This document shows positions 7,889 to 15,084 of a stretch of 26,807 nucleotides of DNA, piece by piece (position 1 is the first letter of the stretch; each line of letters starts with the position of its first letter). Both the position numbers and the translations under genes were made by a program. The DNA lies in the NCBI GenBank assembly GCA_035318985.1, contig DATHDP010000014.1, forward strand, positions 1 through 26,807, in the 5' to 3' direction. The notes under the pieces were generated by a model that made no database searches, was not told the origin of the DNA, and worked only from the letters and a program-made list of their open reading frames with translations. This stretch comes from VBAS01 sp035318985. GTDB lineage: Bacteria > Bacteroidota > Bacteroidia > Chitinophagales > Chitinophagaceae.

Positions 7889-8458
7889 TTACCGTTGTGA
7901 TCTGATCCTGCTCAATGTTTCGAGTGTAATTCCTAAAAACGAAGCGATATAAGTCAGCGGTACACGTTGTACGATTTGAGGTGTTGTTTGTAATAATCTT
8001 TCATAGCGTTGCTGAGCAGATTCAAATTGGATGGAATCCATTCTTACTTGTGAAAGAATTAAGGAACTGGTAACCATTTTCCGTAATAGCCTTTCTATGT
8101 CGTGATATTTATCAGCAAGCTTCATGAAATCATCATGATGGATACCAAATACTTCTGATGGCTCAATAGTTTGAATGATGAGGTGACTGGGAACACGCTG
8201 AAAGAAACTGGTGATAGAAAGAAAGAACTGGCCATCTAATGCGATCCATTCCGTTATTTCTTTTCCGTTTTTATAGTAATAAATTCTTGCGACCCCTTTT
8301 TCAATAAAATAAATGTAATCTGAAACTGTATTTTCTTTTAATAGAAGATGATCTTTTTTCACCGACCAAAGTTTCCATGATTGGTGAAATGCATCCATAC
8401 TTTCAGCTGAAAGAGGGGAAATGGTCGTAATAGCGTTTTGCAGTAGATCCACTGGCAA
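7889..8458 (-). CDS. Crp/Fnr-family transcriptional regulator
   Basis: The protein has 189 residues: an N-terminal cyclic-nucleotide-binding-like beta-roll (about 20-115), a dimerisation helix (about 118-140) and a short winged-helix HTH ending at the C-terminus (RVPLTYIASFLGITLETLSRIR). The recognition helix has E180, S183 and R184, the E--SR pattern of FNR rather than the RE--GR of CRP. The beta-roll lacks the GE...R(S/T)A phosphate-binding motif of cAMP binders, and there is no Cys cluster for an Fe-S centre, so the ligand is unknown. The frame begins at a TTG codon (8458-8456) three codons after an in-frame stop; the first ATG is codon 21 (MDAFHQ). Family alignment favours the longer form. 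It probably controls the adjacent GH3 gene through the palindrome at 7850-7863. Confidence 0.87.
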   Translation of the reverse strand: MPVDLLQNAITTISPLSAESMDAFHQSWKLWSVKKDHLLLKENTVSDYIYFIEKGVARIYYYKNGKEITEWIALDGQFFLSITSFFQRVPSHLIIQTIEPSEVFGIHHDDFMKLADKYHDIERLLRKMVTSSLILSQVRMDSIQFESAQQRYERLLQTTPQIVQRVPLTYIASFLGITLETLSRIRSQR

Positions 8459-8494
8459 GATTTCTTAAGAAATTTAGGCAATTATCTTCTAAAT

Positions 8495-8524
8495 AAAACA
8501 AGGCACCCGTAAGTGCCTTGTTTT
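8495..8524 (-). terminator. Intrinsic terminator after the TonB-dependent receptor gene
   Basis: A 12-bp stem (8495-8506 with 8513-8524; core CAAGGCAC/GTGCCTTG) has a 6-base loop. On the minus strand it ends in TTTTATTT. It lies 6 bases past the receptor stop codon and fills much of the 72-bp gap before the regulator gene, so the regulator should have its own start of transcription between about 8459 and 8494, where I see no canonical box. The plus strand also ends in TTTTATTTTT, so the hairpin could work in both directions. Confidence 0.85.
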
Positions 8525-8530
8525 TATTTT

Positions 8531-11170
8531 TTATTGTTGCATTCCGTCTGTTGCACCGGACATGTCAGCTTTCATATTCTTTCTTTTGAATAGCGACATA
8601 TCCATTTTACCAAACCTGTACGTAAAGTTCAGGCGGAACATTTGAGGATCTCTTTGCCTGCTATAATCCTGGATGAAGTATTGACTGAATGAATGTTGTT
8701 CAGATTTTCTTGTTTTGAAAATATCATTAACACTGAACGAAACTGAAGCAGCATCATTTTTCAGGAAGCTCTTTTTGAAAGCTACATCAAAGCCATAAGT
8801 TGACTTGATATAACCCTGAGCTGCACTTTGTGCTGCACCCATTGGAGGTCCCATAAAACCACCGCCCTGGCTCACTGGTAAATTTGTTTTTGATTGATAA
8901 GTGGCAGTAAGCTGTGCCGTGAATTTTAAAGGCAGTTTAAAATTACTATTGAATTTTCCAAACCAACTCCACATAGCATCCTGCGAATAAGTGGAAACAT
9001 TATCCGTATTGATCTCTGAATTGTACACATTAATGTTTGTGCTGATATCCCACCATTTTCTCAATGTATTTACTGATGTAAATTCAGTACCATAAGCACG
9101 ACTTGAGTTAGCATTAATATATGTATTGATCAATACTTCCTGGCCCGTGATAGGATGTGGGCCTTTAGTTTGATAACGGGTGATCAGGTCAGTTGATGCC
9201 TTATAATAAGCGGATGCAAGGAATGTATTATTGCCTTTAAATGTTTTTGCATAAGAGAGTTCAAAAGATGATGTGAATTCCGGTTTCAGATCAGGATTAC
9301 CCTGTGTAATGTTCAAATTGTCTGTATAATCAACATAAGGGATCAATTGGAAAAAATTCGGACGATTGATCCTTCTTGTCACACTTACTTGCAACTCTTG
9401 CTTATTCTTTAGTTTTTGACTTAAGAATAAAGAAGGAAAAAGACTTATAGGATAGCTGTTGCTGAACTTACTGCCGTCATTTAAAAGTACTCCTGTGTAT
9501 TCAGAACTTTCTGCTCTTAAACCAGCCTTATAGCCAAAATTCTTTTTGCTTCCTGTTAAAGAAACATATGCAGCATAAACATTGTCATCGTTTTTATAGT
9601 TGCTGGTAGCAGAAGGTATCAATACAAATTCACCCGTATTTGGATCAAGGATATAATTTTGATTGTCATTGCTTAGCTTACGAAGCTGTGCTCTTACACC
9701 AGTTTCTAATTTTATTTTCTTGAATGGTTTTACGTAATCAGACTGTATGGTTAGAAATTTGTTTGTACCATCACTGATAACCTGCTGCTGATGTTCACCG
9801 ATCTTGCCTCCTGCATTATCAAAATAGTTTGTAACATATATATTATTACCGCCATTCTTTCCGGAGAAGTAATTTACGTCAGCTGTTAATTCTTCACCTT
9901 CTTTAGGGAAAAGATGTTTCATGCCAAATGTTAATCCATTTGCATTGAACTCTCTTGTACCGCTTGAAACACGTTCACTCATAGAGCTTATCTTTCCCGT
10001 ATTGTAAATACTATCTGTCAAGATATCTATTGTTTCATTAGGATTAAATTCACCATGCACTTTGATAGCTCCAGCAGATAAGGTGGTACGATTAGTTACA
10101 AAATAATCCATACCAATGCGGCCAAAAACAAACTGGCCCGATGTCTTGTTATTATTTTCCTGGCGAACTGTAGTTAACGGGTTGTCATATAAATTAACCC
10201 TGTCAGTGGTACCTGTCATTCTTGATTTGTTTTGATTGACCATTCCACTTGCCGAAAAGTTTATTTTATTCTGACGAAGATTGAAATCACCACCACCATT
10301 CATAGCACCACGTTTATCAACACCGGCACGCAGGTTACCATTAAAACCATTCTTTTTATTTTTCTTTAAAACGATATTAAGAATACCGGCAGTACCACCC
10401 GATGCATCATATTTGGCAGAAGGATTCGTGATCACTTCAACACTTTCAATTGCATCAGCAGGGATCTGGTCAAGTGTAAGTGTGGTTGGACGGCCATCAA
10501 TATATAATTGAGGCGCAGCATTTCTTAATGTTACATTTCCATCAATATCCACTTGTACAGAAGGTACATTGCGCATTACATCTACAGCTGTTCCACCTGC
10601 ACTCACGATATTTTTTTCTACATTAAAAACTTTCTTATCAATATCGAGCTTCATAGTAGGCTTATTTGCTATCACGGTAACACCTTCCAATTGCTTTGCA
10701 TCTACATTCAATTTTATGTTTCCGAGATCTTTATCAAACGCATTTAACATGTTGCTCATGGCAGCCATAGCCTGGGCTGGATCTGATGAGCTACCCGGTT
10801 TCGGAGCATTTGCATCCATCTTCATTTGAAATGCAACAGTCTGCTCAACTGGTTTATAACCAGTAGCAGAAATTTTCAATTTCATCTGACCAAACATTGG
10901 AAGATCTGTGAAGCTGAATTCACCATTGCTTTTGGTTGTTACTCCTTTCAGCAATACTTCTTTTCTTTTTTTAGTAACAGTGTCATACTTACTTTGAAGT
11001 AATAAAACGGATGCACCATTTATCGCAGCACCAGTACTATCGGTAACTTTTCCGTATACATGACCCATGTCAGGGGGTTTCTGGCCTTTAGCATTTCCAC
11101 CGGGAAATTGAGCTTGTATTCCCACCGCAGTCATTATCATCAAAGCTGTTAGTAAAGCGATCTTTTTCAT
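8531..11170 (-). CDS. TonB-dependent receptor, outer-membrane beta-barrel family (OMP_b-brl_3 type)
   Basis: The protein has 879 residues with signal peptide MKKIALLTALMIMTAVGIQAQ. A carboxypeptidase-regulatory-like beta-sandwich (about 37-115, GHVYGKVTDSTGAAINGASV) comes first. A plug domain follows (about 165-275), with VDVMRNVPSVQVDIDGNV, LYIDGRPT and IESVEVITNPSAKYDASG. The remainder is a C-terminal beta barrel ending in an aromatic strand (FRLNFTYRFG), then an unusual tail of about 25 residues rich in Met and Lys. This architecture is that of Bacteroidota receptors that take up unknown ligands, not of SusC proteins; no SusD partner is present. The promoter region carries a TACTTTTG box and two LytTR-like half-sites (11234-11265), tying it to the two-component pair at 12175-13928. 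The ligand cannot be inferred. Confidence 0.93.
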   Translation of the reverse strand: MKKIALLTALMIMTAVGIQAQFPGGNAKGQKPPDMGHVYGKVTDSTGAAINGASVLLLQSKYDTVTKKRKEVLLKGVTTKSNGEFSFTDLPMFGQMKLKISATGYKPVEQTVAFQMKMDANAPKPGSSSDPAQAMAAMSNMLNAFDKDLGNIKLNVDAKQLEGVTVIANKPTMKLDIDKKVFNVEKNIVSAGGTAVDVMRNVPSVQVDIDGNVTLRNAAPQLYIDGRPTTLTLDQIPADAIESVEVITNPSAKYDASGGTAGILNIVLKKNKKNGFNGNLRAGVDKRGAMNGGGDFNLRQNKINFSASGMVNQNKSRMTGTTDRVNLYDNPLTTVRQENNNKTSGQFVFGRIGMDYFVTNRTTLSAGAIKVHGEFNPNETIDILTDSIYNTGKISSMSERVSSGTREFNANGLTFGMKHLFPKEGEELTADVNYFSGKNGGNNIYVTNYFDNAGGKIGEHQQQVISDGTNKFLTIQSDYVKPFKKIKLETGVRAQLRKLSNDNQNYILDPNTGEFVLIPSATSNYKNDDNVYAAYVSLTGSKKNFGYKAGLRAESSEYTGVLLNDGSKFSNSYPISLFPSLFLSQKLKNKQELQVSVTRRINRPNFFQLIPYVDYTDNLNITQGNPDLKPEFTSSFELSYAKTFKGNNTFLASAYYKASTDLITRYQTKGPHPITGQEVLINTYINANSSRAYGTEFTSVNTLRKWWDISTNINVYNSEINTDNVSTYSQDAMWSWFGKFNSNFKLPLKFTAQLTATYQSKTNLPVSQGGGFMGPPMGAAQSAAQGYIKSTYGFDVAFKKSFLKNDAASVSFSVNDIFKTRKSEQHSFSQYFIQDYSRQRDPQMFRLNFTYRFGKMDMSLFKRKNMKADMSGATDGMQQ

Positions 11171-11198
11171 GTGTTGATTTGATTTAATAAATCAGACG

Positions 11199-11206
11199 CA
11201 AAAGTA
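11199..11206 (-). promoter_or_regulatory. -7 promoter box of the receptor gene (TACTTTTG)
   Basis: On the minus strand TACTTTTG matches the Bacteroidota -7 consensus TAnnTTTG exactly, 28 bp upstream of the receptor ATG. No TTG occurs 19-21 bp further upstream (closest is TTTG at 25 bp), so the -33 element is poor. A weak -33 element is what one expects of an activator-dependent promoter, and the proposed operator lies just upstream. Confidence 0.62.
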
Positions 11207-11233
11207 TAACTGGGTCGCCTGCCTGGAGGTGCA

Positions 11234-11265
11234 AATGAGACAAGCAGCTAAAATGTATCGACGAA
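11234..11265 (-). promoter_or_regulatory. Proposed LytTR operator of the receptor gene: two 21-bp-spaced half-sites
   Basis: On the minus strand the distal half-site TTCGTCGATAC (11265-11255) and proximal half-site CTTGTCTCATT (11244-11234) are exactly 21 bp apart. Each matches 8 of 11 positions of the motif TTYGWCGCAWC shared with the upstream regions of the 234-residue protein gene and the kinase gene. A two-turn spacing of direct repeats is the known LytTR binding geometry. The proximal site begins 38 bp before the -7 box. Confidence 0.5.
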
Positions 11266-11288
11266 TTTTTCGGGGGCTTGATTGGAGG

Positions 11289-11315
11289 AAAAAAAACGGG
11301 TACCAATGGTACCCG
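11289..11315 (-). terminator. Intrinsic terminator after the gene at 11342-12046
   Basis: A perfect 8-bp GC-rich stem (CGGGTACC 11297-11304 with GGTACCCG 11308-11315) with a 3-base loop is followed on the minus strand by eight T (11296-11289). This is a textbook rho-independent terminator 27 bases after the stop codon. It separates this gene from the receptor gene, so the two are transcribed independently. Confidence 0.92.
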
Positions 11316-11341
11316 CAACAAGAATTTAAACTAACAATTGT

Positions 11342-12046
11342 TTATTTTGGAATTTCGAAGATCTTAGGGTCAATTGCCTTGTTCACTTCTATTTTCTCTG
11401 TTTTTTGAGACATTTGGAACATACCCATATCTATGTTTTTAGCGTATGGTAAAACAATTCCAAAATCAGTTTTCTTATGATCTGAATACGTAGTGGTTAT
11501 TTCAACTGCCTGACCCATTACTTCACCTTTAATAATGCTCTTTGTCAAATAATAACTCGTACCATCAATAAAATAATAAGTTTCATTGCCATCACCAGTT
11601 ACTTTTATTTTAAAGCTTCCACCATCTTTTCCCACCAGCTCAGCTTTATAACCTTTTGCAGCATAGTCGATCAATGCGCCGCCAAGATATATTTGTGGCT
11701 TGCCAGACTTATAAGCTGCATCAGGCAATGCTTGTGCGTCAGTTCCGCCTGCCATTGGATTTACCATCCAGGCACTTTTATCTGTGTAGCATTGTACAAT
11801 GCTTGTTCCATTAAAATCTAACTCATTTTTATATCCTTTTCCCTCCAGGAGATATTCTTTTTGTGGAGCTGCATTACCCATAACGTCTACGGTATTTTCC
11901 GTATAAAGAGACTTTACCTGACTCAGCTTTTCTTTTCCACCAATGGCTTCAACATGTTTGCTGATGACCTCATCAACAGTTTGTGATTGCGCAGCAATTG
12001 CTAAAAATGCTGTGGCCCCAATCATAAGAGTTTTTATCAATTTCAT
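11342..12046 (-). CDS. Exported outer-membrane-lipoprotein-sorting-like protein (LolA/LolB-type fold, inferred)
   Basis: The protein has 234 residues with a signal peptide ending AIAAQSQ (about residue 22). The mature start TVDEVISKHVEAIGGKEKLSQVKSL is typical of Bacteroidota periplasmic proteins related to outer-membrane lipoprotein-sorting proteins. The body is a run of predicted beta strands, including KAELVGKDGGSFKIKVT and YYFIDGTSYYL, as in a half-open LolA-like barrel. There is no lipobox Cys. Such proteins bind a hydrophobic ligand; the specific role is not known. It has its own promoter and strong terminator, lies next to the LytTR regulator gene and shares the proposed operator with the receptor, so it may be a periplasmic partner of that receptor. 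Confidence 0.78.
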   Translation of the reverse strand: MKLIKTLMIGATAFLAIAAQSQTVDEVISKHVEAIGGKEKLSQVKSLYTENTVDVMGNAAPQKEYLLEGKGYKNELDFNGTSIVQCYTDKSAWMVNPMAGGTDAQALPDAAYKSGKPQIYLGGALIDYAAKGYKAELVGKDGGSFKIKVTGDGNETYYFIDGTSYYLTKSIIKGEVMGQAVEITTTYSDHKKTDFGIVLPYAKNIDMGMFQMSQKTEKIEVNKAIDPKIFEIPK

Positions 12047-12082
12047 TTTTTAAATTTTTTAGGTAGTTTTTTAAAAGGACAC

Positions 12083-12112
12083 CAAAAGTATTCAATTCAT
12101 TTGTAATCCCAA
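12083..12112 (-). promoter_or_regulatory. Promoter of the gene 11342-12046 (TTG-N19-TACTTTTG)
   Basis: On the minus strand a -33 TTG (12112-12110) and a -7 box TACTTTTG (12090-12083) are separated by exactly 19 bp, a full match to the Bacteroidota sigma-A consensus. Transcription should start near 12076, giving a leader of about 30 bases. The -33 element lies 3 bp from the proximal proposed LytTR half-site. Confidence 0.75.
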
Positions 12113-12115
12113 TTT

Positions 12116-12147
12116 GATGCGACAAAATCGAAAAAAGTTGCGTCGAA
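12116..12147 (-). promoter_or_regulatory. Proposed LytTR operator: direct repeats with 21-bp period
   Basis: On the minus strand the distal repeat is TTCGACGCAAC (12147-12137) and the proximal repeat TTTGTCGCATC (12126-12116). They agree at 8 of 11 positions and start 21 bp apart. The proximal repeat abuts the -33 element of the promoter at 12083-12112, the usual place for an activator. This is the clearest of the three proposed sites and lies in the gap directly downstream of the LytTR regulator gene. Confidence 0.58.
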
Positions 12148-12174
12148 ACAGGGTATGGTCAAAATTTTCTCCAA

Positions 12175-12885
12175 TTAATCCTGCCGGCCTGTTAAATTAA
12201 GTACGGCCTCCCTGAAATTCTCTCCAACCGGAAGTTCCATTTCATCGAGAAAAACAGAATTCTTCCTGATTGCCGTAATATGTTCCAGTGATATAATGTA
12301 TGATTTATGTATCCGCAAAAATTTAGCCACAGGCAATTCTTCTTCGATCGCTTTCATTGCCATCCTGGTGATAATGGCCCTGGATGAGCTTTTTAAATGG
12401 ATCTTGATATAATCTTTCAGTCCTTCTATGTATCGTATATCGTTGAAGTTGATCTTTAAAAGGCTATAATCAACATTGACAAAAAAATAATCAGGGTTTG
12501 ATGGTGCATCTTTGTTTGTCCTGTTTTTTAATTCATAAAGTTCCTTTGCTTTATTGCAGGCTTTTACAAACCGATCTAATGAAACAGGTTTTACGAGATA
12601 ATCCGTTACATCAAGATTAAAACCTTCAAGTGCATATTTTTCATAAGCAGTGATCAGGATGATCATTGGTTTTTCTGTCATGCTTTGGATAAACTGAAGC
12701 CCTGTGAGTCCCGGCATTTGTATGTCCAAAAAAATAAGATCAGCTGGTTGCTGCTGCAGCACTTTCATGGCTTCAAGTGCATTATTGCATTTAGCCACTA
12801 GTTGGAGATAAGGTACTTTGCTGATGTTATCTTCCAGCAGTTCCAATGCCAGCGGTTCATCATCAACAGCGATACAACGAAGCAT
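12175..12885 (-). CDS. LytTR-family response regulator
   Basis: The protein has 236 residues. The N-terminal receiver domain shows acidic D8/D9, phospho-acceptor D54 in FLDIQMPG, T79 region (LITAYEKYALEGF) and K99 in YLVKP. The C-terminal LytTR DNA-binding domain spans about 132-232 (FFVNVDYSLLKINFNDIRYIEGLKDY, FLRIHKSYIISLEHI). LytTR proteins bind pairs of short direct repeats spaced about two helical turns apart. The start ATG overlaps the kinase stop in TAATG (one shared base at 12885), so translation is coupled and the two form one signalling pair. Three nearby promoters carry a shared motif with that geometry, so this regulator most likely acts locally on the receptor, the 234-residue protein and its own operon. 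Confidence 0.95.
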   Translation of the reverse strand: MLRCIAVDDEPLALELLEDNISKVPYLQLVAKCNNALEAMKVLQQQPADLIFLDIQMPGLTGLQFIQSMTEKPMIILITAYEKYALEGFNLDVTDYLVKPVSLDRFVKACNKAKELYELKNRTNKDAPSNPDYFFVNVDYSLLKINFNDIRYIEGLKDYIKIHLKSSSRAIITRMAMKAIEEELPVAKFLRIHKSYIISLEHITAIRKNSVFLDEMELPVGENFREAVLNLTGRQD

Positions 12886-13928
12886 TAAGATAAATTTAAT
12901 TGAAGTGAAGCATTGAACCAGCTATCTTTTTGCGAGATCGCTAATTTGTGTTTATTTCCGTATAATAAATTTAATCTTCTTTTTACATTGGTAAGACCAA
13001 TACCTGAAGTTTTATCCTTGATCTCAATTGAGGCAGGCGCAAATTTATTCTGAACTGTAAAATTTATCCGTCCTTTTTCTGCTTTTAATTGAACGCTTAT
13101 CATCGCATCTTCGATCATCCCGGTGCCGTGTTTAAAAGCATTTTCAACAAAGGGGATCAGGAGCATTGGTTCTATTTCATAATTACCATCTACTGCTTCA
13201 AGATCAACATTTACCTGTACATTTTTCCCGAAACGTTGTTGCTGCAGATCGATATAGCTATGGAGGTATTCAATTTCTTTTTCGAGCAATACTTTTTCTT
13301 CATCCGCCTCATAAAGCATATAACGCATGAGGGAAGAAAATTTTAATAAGGAAGGTTCAAGCAGATCAGATTTTTTTCTTGCCAATGCCACCATATTATT
13401 CAACACATTGAACATAAAATGCGGACTTGCCTGTGAACGTAGCAACGATAATTCTGTTTTAAGATTTTCAGTTTGTTTTTCCCTGGCAATGCGATCAGCA
13501 CGGGCACGATCCACGGTCAGTTTATACGCCGTGCTTCCTGCAAAAAAGAAAAGGAAGAAAAAGAAATTAAATAAAATATGACCGCTTAAATTAAACCCCC
13601 GTTGATCCATTATTCCGAAAATGAGCAGCCACCCAATGATCAATAGCAAAAGAAATGAAGCCGTGATGGCAAGTGCATATTCTTTGTATTTTCTCCTGTA
13701 AATGAATTTAGGTATAAGAAGACCGGCATTCAGGTAAAAGAAGCCTATATACAAAATATCATTTAGTATATATCGCAGAATAATTGTTGCGGAATGTTGC
13801 TCTTCGGCCGCTGGCTGTGCATTATTCATTGATGGCCGTAATAAAAAGGGTAATGAAAATAAAAAGAGCCATGCAGCAGCATGCAGCAATACCGTTACCC
13901 ATTTTTTTGAATACCATGATGCCCCCAT
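12885..13928 (-). CDS. LytS/YehU-type sensor histidine kinase
   Basis: The protein has 347 residues. Four membrane segments lie at about 12-31, 53-75, 84-105 and 116-135, the last a Phe-rich run (NFFFFLFFFAGS). A short coiled-coil linker follows, then the His_kinase domain with QASPHFMFNVLN, where H170 is the phosphorylated residue, and a HATPase_c domain with N263 in PFVENAFKHG and the glycine box SGIGLTNVKRRL. No periplasmic sensor domain is visible, so the signal is probably sensed in the membrane. The first H-box residues read QASPHF rather than the usual QINPHF. It is the first gene of a two-gene operon with the regulator; the upstream region holds a perfect copy of the proposed LytTR motif, suggesting autoregulation. 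Confidence 0.94.
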   Translation of the reverse strand: MGASWYSKKWVTVLLHAAAWLFLFSLPFLLRPSMNNAQPAAEEQHSATIILRYILNDILYIGFFYLNAGLLIPKFIYRRKYKEYALAITASFLLLLIIGWLLIFGIMDQRGFNLSGHILFNFFFFLFFFAGSTAYKLTVDRARADRIAREKQTENLKTELSLLRSQASPHFMFNVLNNMVALARKKSDLLEPSLLKFSSLMRYMLYEADEEKVLLEKEIEYLHSYIDLQQQRFGKNVQVNVDLEAVDGNYEIEPMLLIPFVENAFKHGTGMIEDAMISVQLKAEKGRINFTVQNKFAPASIEIKDKTSGIGLTNVKRRLNLLYGNKHKLAISQKDSWFNASLQLNLS

Positions 13929-13977
13929 GCGGGCAAGATAATGAGTAAAGCCCTTTATTTTTATGAATACTGAAAAT

Positions 13978-14007
13978 GATGCGACGAACCTCAGCTATTC
14001 GTCTGCA
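13978..14007. promoter_or_regulatory. Proposed LytTR half-site and mirror copy between divergent genes
   Basis: On the minus strand, 13988-13978 reads TTCGTCGCATC, the best copy of the motif in the window and 50 bp upstream of the kinase ATG. On the plus strand 13998-14007 reads TTCGTCTGCA, which matches it with one inserted base, so the two form an inverted pair across a 9-base spacer. There is no second direct repeat at 21 bp and no canonical -7 box downstream, so this site is weaker evidence than the other two. Confidence 0.4.
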
Positions 14008-14012
14008 AAATC

Positions 14013-14024
14013 TGTCAGCTGACA
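14013..14024. promoter_or_regulatory. 12-bp perfect palindrome TGTCAGCTGACA
   Basis: The palindrome lies 21 bp upstream of the first LD-carboxypeptidase start, in the divergent promoter region. It could be an operator for a dimeric repressor, but no other copy is seen in the window and no regulator is proposed. Confidence 0.3.
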
Positions 14025-14045
14025 TAAAACTGATAACTTTAAACC

Positions 14046-15071
14046 ATGAAGCGAAAGAATTTTATTCAATCTTCAATTGGGGCATTATTAACTGCTAGTT
14101 ATTTACCAGCTATTCCAAAAATTTCAGCTTTTGCGGATGAAGCCTTATTTGTTGCTCCAGCTTTTTTAAAAGCAGGGGATATTATTGGGATCACCGCACC
14201 GGCTGGTTATATTACCACTGAGGAAATTCGATCTGCTGTACAGAAAATGGAAAGTTGGGGTTATAAGATACAGATCGGGGAAACGATCGATAAAAGAGAT
14301 TTTACATTTGGTGGAACAGATGAGGAAAGAGCAAAGGATTTTCAGAAAATGCTGGATGACCCCAAAATAAAAGCCATTATGTGTGCCCGGGGTGGTTATG
14401 GCGTTGTCCGTATCATTGATAAACTAAACTGGGAAAAATTTAAATCAAAGCCTAAATGGATCATAGGCTTTAGCGATGTCACTGTCTTTCACTCTCATCT
14501 CAATAAAAATTTTGGTATTGTTTCCATCCATTCAAAAATGTGTAATAGTTTTCCCGATGACTGGAGTTTAGCAGAACCGATACAAATTGAAACAATTGAA
14601 TCTATTCAACTGGCATTAAGCGGGAAGAAAATGAAATATAGTGTTGTTCCAAATCCGCAAAATAAATTGGGAACTGCTGATGGAGTTTTAATCGGAGGGA
14701 ATTTAAAAATGCTGGAGACATTGGCCGGTACAAAATCAGACATCAATACGGCCGGAAAAATCTTATTTGTAGAAGATACAGGCGAATACATGTATAGCGT
14801 TGACCGTATGTTCTGGAATTTAAAACGTACAGGAAAATTGTCTCAGTTAAAAGGATTGATCGTTGGTGGGTTTAAGATTAAAGTAGATGAAGATTCAGAT
14901 GATTTCGGAAAAACTTTACAGGATGTTGTATTAGAAAAAGTAAAAGCCTGGCATTATCCTGTTTGTTTTGATTTCCCTGTTGGTCATCAAAGAAATAATT
15001 ATGCATTAAAATGTGGAGCAAAGCACCGGCTTGAAATAAATTCGGAAACCGTTAGTTTAAAGGAAATTTAA
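14046..15071 (+). CDS. Exported LD-carboxypeptidase (peptidase family S66)
   Basis: The protein has 341 residues. The leader starts MKRKNFIQSS, with a hydrophobic segment to about residue 30, so it should act in the periplasm. The S66 fold follows: GDIIGITAPAG (44-54), MCARGGYG (112-119), nucleophile Ser143 in IIGFSDVT, Glu243 in LFVEDTGE and His314 in FPVGHQRNNYA, giving a complete Ser-Glu-His triad. Family members cut the L,D bond of murein tetrapeptides; others (MccF type) cleave microcin-like conjugates. The E. coli enzyme LdcA is cytosolic, so an exported version is less usual and might act on intact peptidoglycan or incoming peptides. It is followed after 13 bp by a leaderless paralogue, forming a two-gene operon. 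Confidence 0.92.
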   Translation: MKRKNFIQSSIGALLTASYLPAIPKISAFADEALFVAPAFLKAGDIIGITAPAGYITTEEIRSAVQKMESWGYKIQIGETIDKRDFTFGGTDEERAKDFQKMLDDPKIKAIMCARGGYGVVRIIDKLNWEKFKSKPKWIIGFSDVTVFHSHLNKNFGIVSIHSKMCNSFPDDWSLAEPIQIETIESIQLALSGKKMKYSVVPNPQNKLGTADGVLIGGNLKMLETLAGTKSDINTAGKILFVEDTGEYMYSVDRMFWNLKRTGKLSQLKGLIVGGFKIKVDEDSDDFGKTLQDVVLEKVKAWHYPVCFDFPVGHQRNNYALKCGAKHRLEINSETVSLKEI

Positions 15072-15084
15072 AGTAGATAAAGCA

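Noticed and set aside
11700..11900. Lipoprotein call for the 234-residue protein
   Set aside because: The leader ends in AIAAQSQ with no Cys, so lipidation is not supported.
13327..13581. 84-residue Lys-rich plus-strand frame
   Set aside because: It is the antisense of the Phe-rich membrane helix of the sensor kinase; Lys codons arise from the complement of TTT.
14034..14041. TAACTTTA as -7 box of the exported LD-carboxypeptidase
   Set aside because: It differs from TAnnTTTG and lies only 4 bases before the ATG, so transcription would start at or inside the gene; no TTG at -33.
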